From contig RFIV01000128.1 in assembly GCA_003695085.1 (NCBI GenBank), forward strand, positions 1 to 9,172: a stretch of DNA of 9,172 bases. The letters run 5' to 3'. A program made the translations under genes and the position numbers. A model generated the notes under the pieces. That model did not search any database. It was not told the origin of the DNA and saw only the letters and a list, made by a program, of their open reading frames with translations. This DNA is from Gammaproteobacteria bacterium. Its GTDB lineage: Bacteria; Pseudomonadota; Gammaproteobacteria; Pseudomonadales; Oleiphilaceae. The stretch's first letter is position 1, and every line of letters begins with the position of its first letter. Positions 7,073-9,172 of this stretch are shown one piece after another.

Positions 7073-8559
7073 CCGCTCTGTATGTTGCACTGTGGCTGAC
7101 GTTTGGCGGGGGTGGATTGCTGGCCCTGACGGGCAGTCGGCCCCGCCTGACTCACGTGCTGAACGTTCTGATCACCCTGGGCACCCTGATCAGCACACTG
7201 GTCATGGCCCGGACCGTCCTGGATTCCGGTGCCCTGCTGGCGACCAATCAACAGTTCTATGTGGATGCCTTCAACGTCTACCTGATTGTGCTGACAGCTT
7301 TTGTGGGCTTTACCACGTCCGTGTTTTCCGGCCCCTACATGACGCATGAGCGCCACAAACGCCAGATTCCGGCCGGGCGGATGCGCCTGTACTACCTGAG
7401 CTTCCAGGGCTTTCTGGGGGCCATGATGCTGGCACTGTCCACCAACAATCTCGGCATTCTCTGGGTGGCCCTGGAAGGCGCAACCCTGGGTACAGTGCTG
7501 CTGGTGAGCTTCTATCGTACCCCCACCTCCATCGAAGCGGCGTGGAAGTACTTTGTGCTCTGCGGCGTGGGCATTGCACAGGCCTTGTTCGGCACCGTGC
7601 TGATCTATTTCACCGCCACCCAGATCGGTCTGAATGCGGATGACGCACTGCTCTGGTCGCACCTCTCGGATCGCGCCCATGATCTCGAGCCCGTGATTCT
7701 TTCCATCGCATTTGTGTTCATTCTGGTGGGTTACGGCACCAAGGTGGGTCTGGTGCCCCTGCACAACTGGCTGCCCGATGCGCATTCAGAGGGTCCCACA
7801 CCGATTTCGGCCGTCCTCTCCGGCCTGCTGCTCAACGTCGGGCTGTATGCCGTTGTGCGGATCAAGATGCTGGCGGACACGGCACTGGGCATGCCGGAAA
7901 CCGGCTACTGGGTACATATGCCCGGCTATCTGATGATGGGCTTCGGCCTGGTGTCATTCATCGTTGCCGGCCTGTTCCTGCACAAGCAACAGGACATCAA
8001 GCGGCTGTTCAGTTATTCCTCCATCGAACACATGGGACTGATCACCTTTGCCTTCGGAATGGGCGGGCCGCTGGCCACCTTTGCCGCCTTGCTGCATATG
8101 GCCGTGCACAGCCTGACCAAATCCGCCATTTTTGTCACCGTCGGTCATGCCACGCAGATTGCAGGCACCCAGGCCATTGACCGGATTCGCGGCCTGTACA
8201 ATACCCAACCCCTGGTCGGGGGCGGGCTCCTGCTGGGTACTGCGGCGATTGCCGGGATTCCGCCTTTCGGGGTCTTTACCAGCGAGTTTCTGCTGCTGTC
8301 GGCAACGCTGGAACACTGGCCCTGGCTGAGCGTGATGTTGCTCATGGGACTGGGCGTGGCCTTTGCGGGGCTCTTCCGCAATGTCCAGCCCATGGTGTTC
8401 GGAGAAGTGCCCGAGGGTCAGCAACCGGTGCGCACGAACATGTTCCCGGTGGTTGTTCACCTGCTGCTGGTACTGGGCCTGGGGCTTTCCATCCCGGATG
8501 CCCTGGCCGGCTGGTTTGACCAGGCAACCCTGTTGATCAGCGGAGGACGCGTACTATGA
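7069..8559 (+). CDS. hyfF: Hydrogenase-4 subunit F-like antiporter-type membrane subunit
   Basis: A 496-residue antiporter-like membrane protein (E. coli HyfF about 526), second of its kind in the operon. Family residues are intact: Glu136 in WVALEGATLGTVLL, Lys225 in GYGTKVGLVPLHNWLPDAHS, Lys311 in DIKRLFSYSSIEHMGL, and Lys351 in VHSLTKSAIFVTVGH; IPPFGVFTSEFLLLSA follows. The GATLGTVLLVSF and SSIEHMG patterns are those of HyfF/NuoN-like rather than HyfB proteins. The start is in the ATGA overlap with hyfE and is preceded by GAGGGGG at 7058-7064. The stop overlaps hyfG the same way. With HyfB it provides two antiporter-like channels. The third one of E. coli Hyf (HyfD) has no counterpart in the spacer. 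Confidence 0.88.
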   Translation: MTALYVALWLTFGGGGLLALTGSRPRLTHVLNVLITLGTLISTLVMARTVLDSGALLATNQQFYVDAFNVYLIVLTAFVGFTTSVFSGPYMTHERHKRQIPAGRMRLYYLSFQGFLGAMMLALSTNNLGILWVALEGATLGTVLLVSFYRTPTSIEAAWKYFVLCGVGIAQALFGTVLIYFTATQIGLNADDALLWSHLSDRAHDLEPVILSIAFVFILVGYGTKVGLVPLHNWLPDAHSEGPTPISAVLSGLLLNVGLYAVVRIKMLADTALGMPETGYWVHMPGYLMMGFGLVSFIVAGLFLHKQQDIKRLFSYSSIEHMGLITFAFGMGGPLATFAALLHMAVHSLTKSAIFVTVGHATQIAGTQAIDRIRGLYNTQPLVGGGLLLGTAAIAGIPPFGVFTSEFLLLSATLEHWPWLSVMLLMGLGVAFAGLFRNVQPMVFGEVPEGQQPVRTNMFPVVVHLLLVLGLGLSIPDALAGWFDQATLLISGGRVL

Positions 8560-9172
8560 CGCTCAATGACTGCCTCCTGTCCTGCCAGGCGACGCGGCTC
8601 GCCGCCCATCGTTTCGGGGGGCGGCTGAATGCCTGGCGAGTGCCGGCCGAACACTGGCTCCGCGTCCACCAGATCCTGAAGGAAAAAGGGGGCCGGTTAA
8701 GCGCCCTGTGGGCGGATGAGGCCGAGACCGATCAGGTGTTCGCACTGGTGTGGCTGGACGATGGCTATGTCCTGCTGGCGGTGATGCCGGAGCAGGGCTC
8801 GGTGCCCTCGGTGGCCCGGATCTGGGCCAATGCGGATCGCCCGGAACGCTATACACGGGACATGTATGGGATCGAGTTTGCCGACGCCCCCGATAACCGT
8901 CGCTGGGCGCGCCATCAGGCCTGGAGCAAGGGCGACACACCGCTGCGTCGCAACTTTCCCCTGGAAGGCCTGAAGACTGACGACACCACGCAGCCGGACG
9001 CACCTTACGGCTACCACCAGGTGCAGGGCGTACAAGTCTATGAAATACCTGTCGGGCCTGTTCACGCGGGAATCATTGAGCCGGGCCACTTCCGCTTCAA
9101 TGCAGCAGGCGAGCGCATTCTGAGGCTGGAAGAGCGGCTGGGCTATGTGCACAAGGGGCTGGAGAAATCCGC
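8556..9172 (+). CDS. hyfG: Hydrogenase-4 large subunit-like NuoC-NuoD fusion, 5' part
   Basis: The first 205 codons of a HyfG/HycE-type peripheral subunit; the frame stays open to the right edge (full length in the family is about 500-570). The N-terminal part is a NuoC (complex I 30-kDa) domain, with the signature E97-R-Y-T-R-D102-M-Y-G-I-E-F108 followed by APDNRRW, a linker, then the start of the NuoD/hydrogenase large-subunit domain at about residue 160. Its G167-P-V-H170-A-G and E175-P-G-H-F179 match the opening motif of formate hydrogenlyase large subunits. The first metal-ligand motif (RxCGxC) normally follows several tens of residues later and is outside the window, so whether a NiFe site is present cannot be read here. 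Translation starts in the ATGA overlap with hyfF, nine bases after GGAGG at 8542-8546. This subunit would transfer electrons to protons or another acceptor at the membrane face. Confidence 0.85.
   Translation, partial: MTLNDCLLSCQATRLAAHRFGGRLNAWRVPAEHWLRVHQILKEKGGRLSALWADEAETDQVFALVWLDDGYVLLAVMPEQGSVPSVARIWANADRPERYTRDMYGIEFADAPDNRRWARHQAWSKGDTPLRRNFPLEGLKTDDTTQPDAPYGYHQVQGVQVYEIPVGPVHAGIIEPGHFRFNAAGERILRLEERLGYVHKGLEKS

Noticed and set aside
7039..7785. A 248-codon open frame on the minus strand opposite hyfE/hyfF
   Set aside because: Its composition is the mirror of the strong hydrophobic HyfF reading, and no ribosome site or family motif supports it.
8563..9152. Minus-strand open frames of 146 and 151 codons over hyfG
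   Set aside because: The plus frame shows the clear NuoC and NuoD motifs, while the minus frames show none.

Overview
The window carries seven protein-coding genes, two of them cut by its edges, with GC-rich, densely packed coding sequence. The gene content and codon use suggest a proteobacterium, most likely a gammaproteobacterium. The GldG/DUF4340 pair and a formate-hydrogenlyase-type membrane operon occur together in several such lineages, including chemolithotrophs. No rRNA, tRNA or taxon-specific marker is present, so this placement is an inference.

Left part (1-2290, + strand): the 3' end of a GldG-type auxiliary protein of an ABC transporter, then a DUF4340 protein one base after its stop. 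Upstream partners (ATPase, permease) would lie outside the window. A GC-rich hairpin at 2269-2288 probably terminates this operon.

Middle (2316-3098, - strand): an orphan exported periplasmic solute-binding protein of the SBP_bac_3 type, with no permease or ATPase beside it. It is convergent with the GldG/DUF4340 operon and divergent from the large operon to its right. The 328-base divergent spacer (3099-3426) is AT-rich in parts. It holds one plausible sigma70-type promoter for each direction and an A/T dyad.

Right part (3427-9172, + strand): a tightly packed operon hyfB-hyfC-hyfE-hyfF-hyfG (last gene partial), with every junction overlapping. These encode the membrane arm and the start of the peripheral arm of a complex related to hydrogenase-4/formate hydrogenlyase and to respiratory complex I. 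HyfB and HyfF are antiporter-like proton channels, HyfC is NuoH-like, HyfE has a NuoK-like second half, and HyfG is a NuoC-NuoD fusion. HyfA (ferredoxin-like) and HyfD (third antiporter-like subunit) of the E. coli hyf operon are absent between hyfB and hyfG.

The most interesting open question is whether this is a true [NiFe] hydrogenase or a hydrogenase-related complex that has lost the metal-binding cysteines. The first diagnostic CxxC motif of HyfG would fall just beyond the right edge, so the window cannot settle it. I found no CRISPR array, insertion sequence or attachment site.
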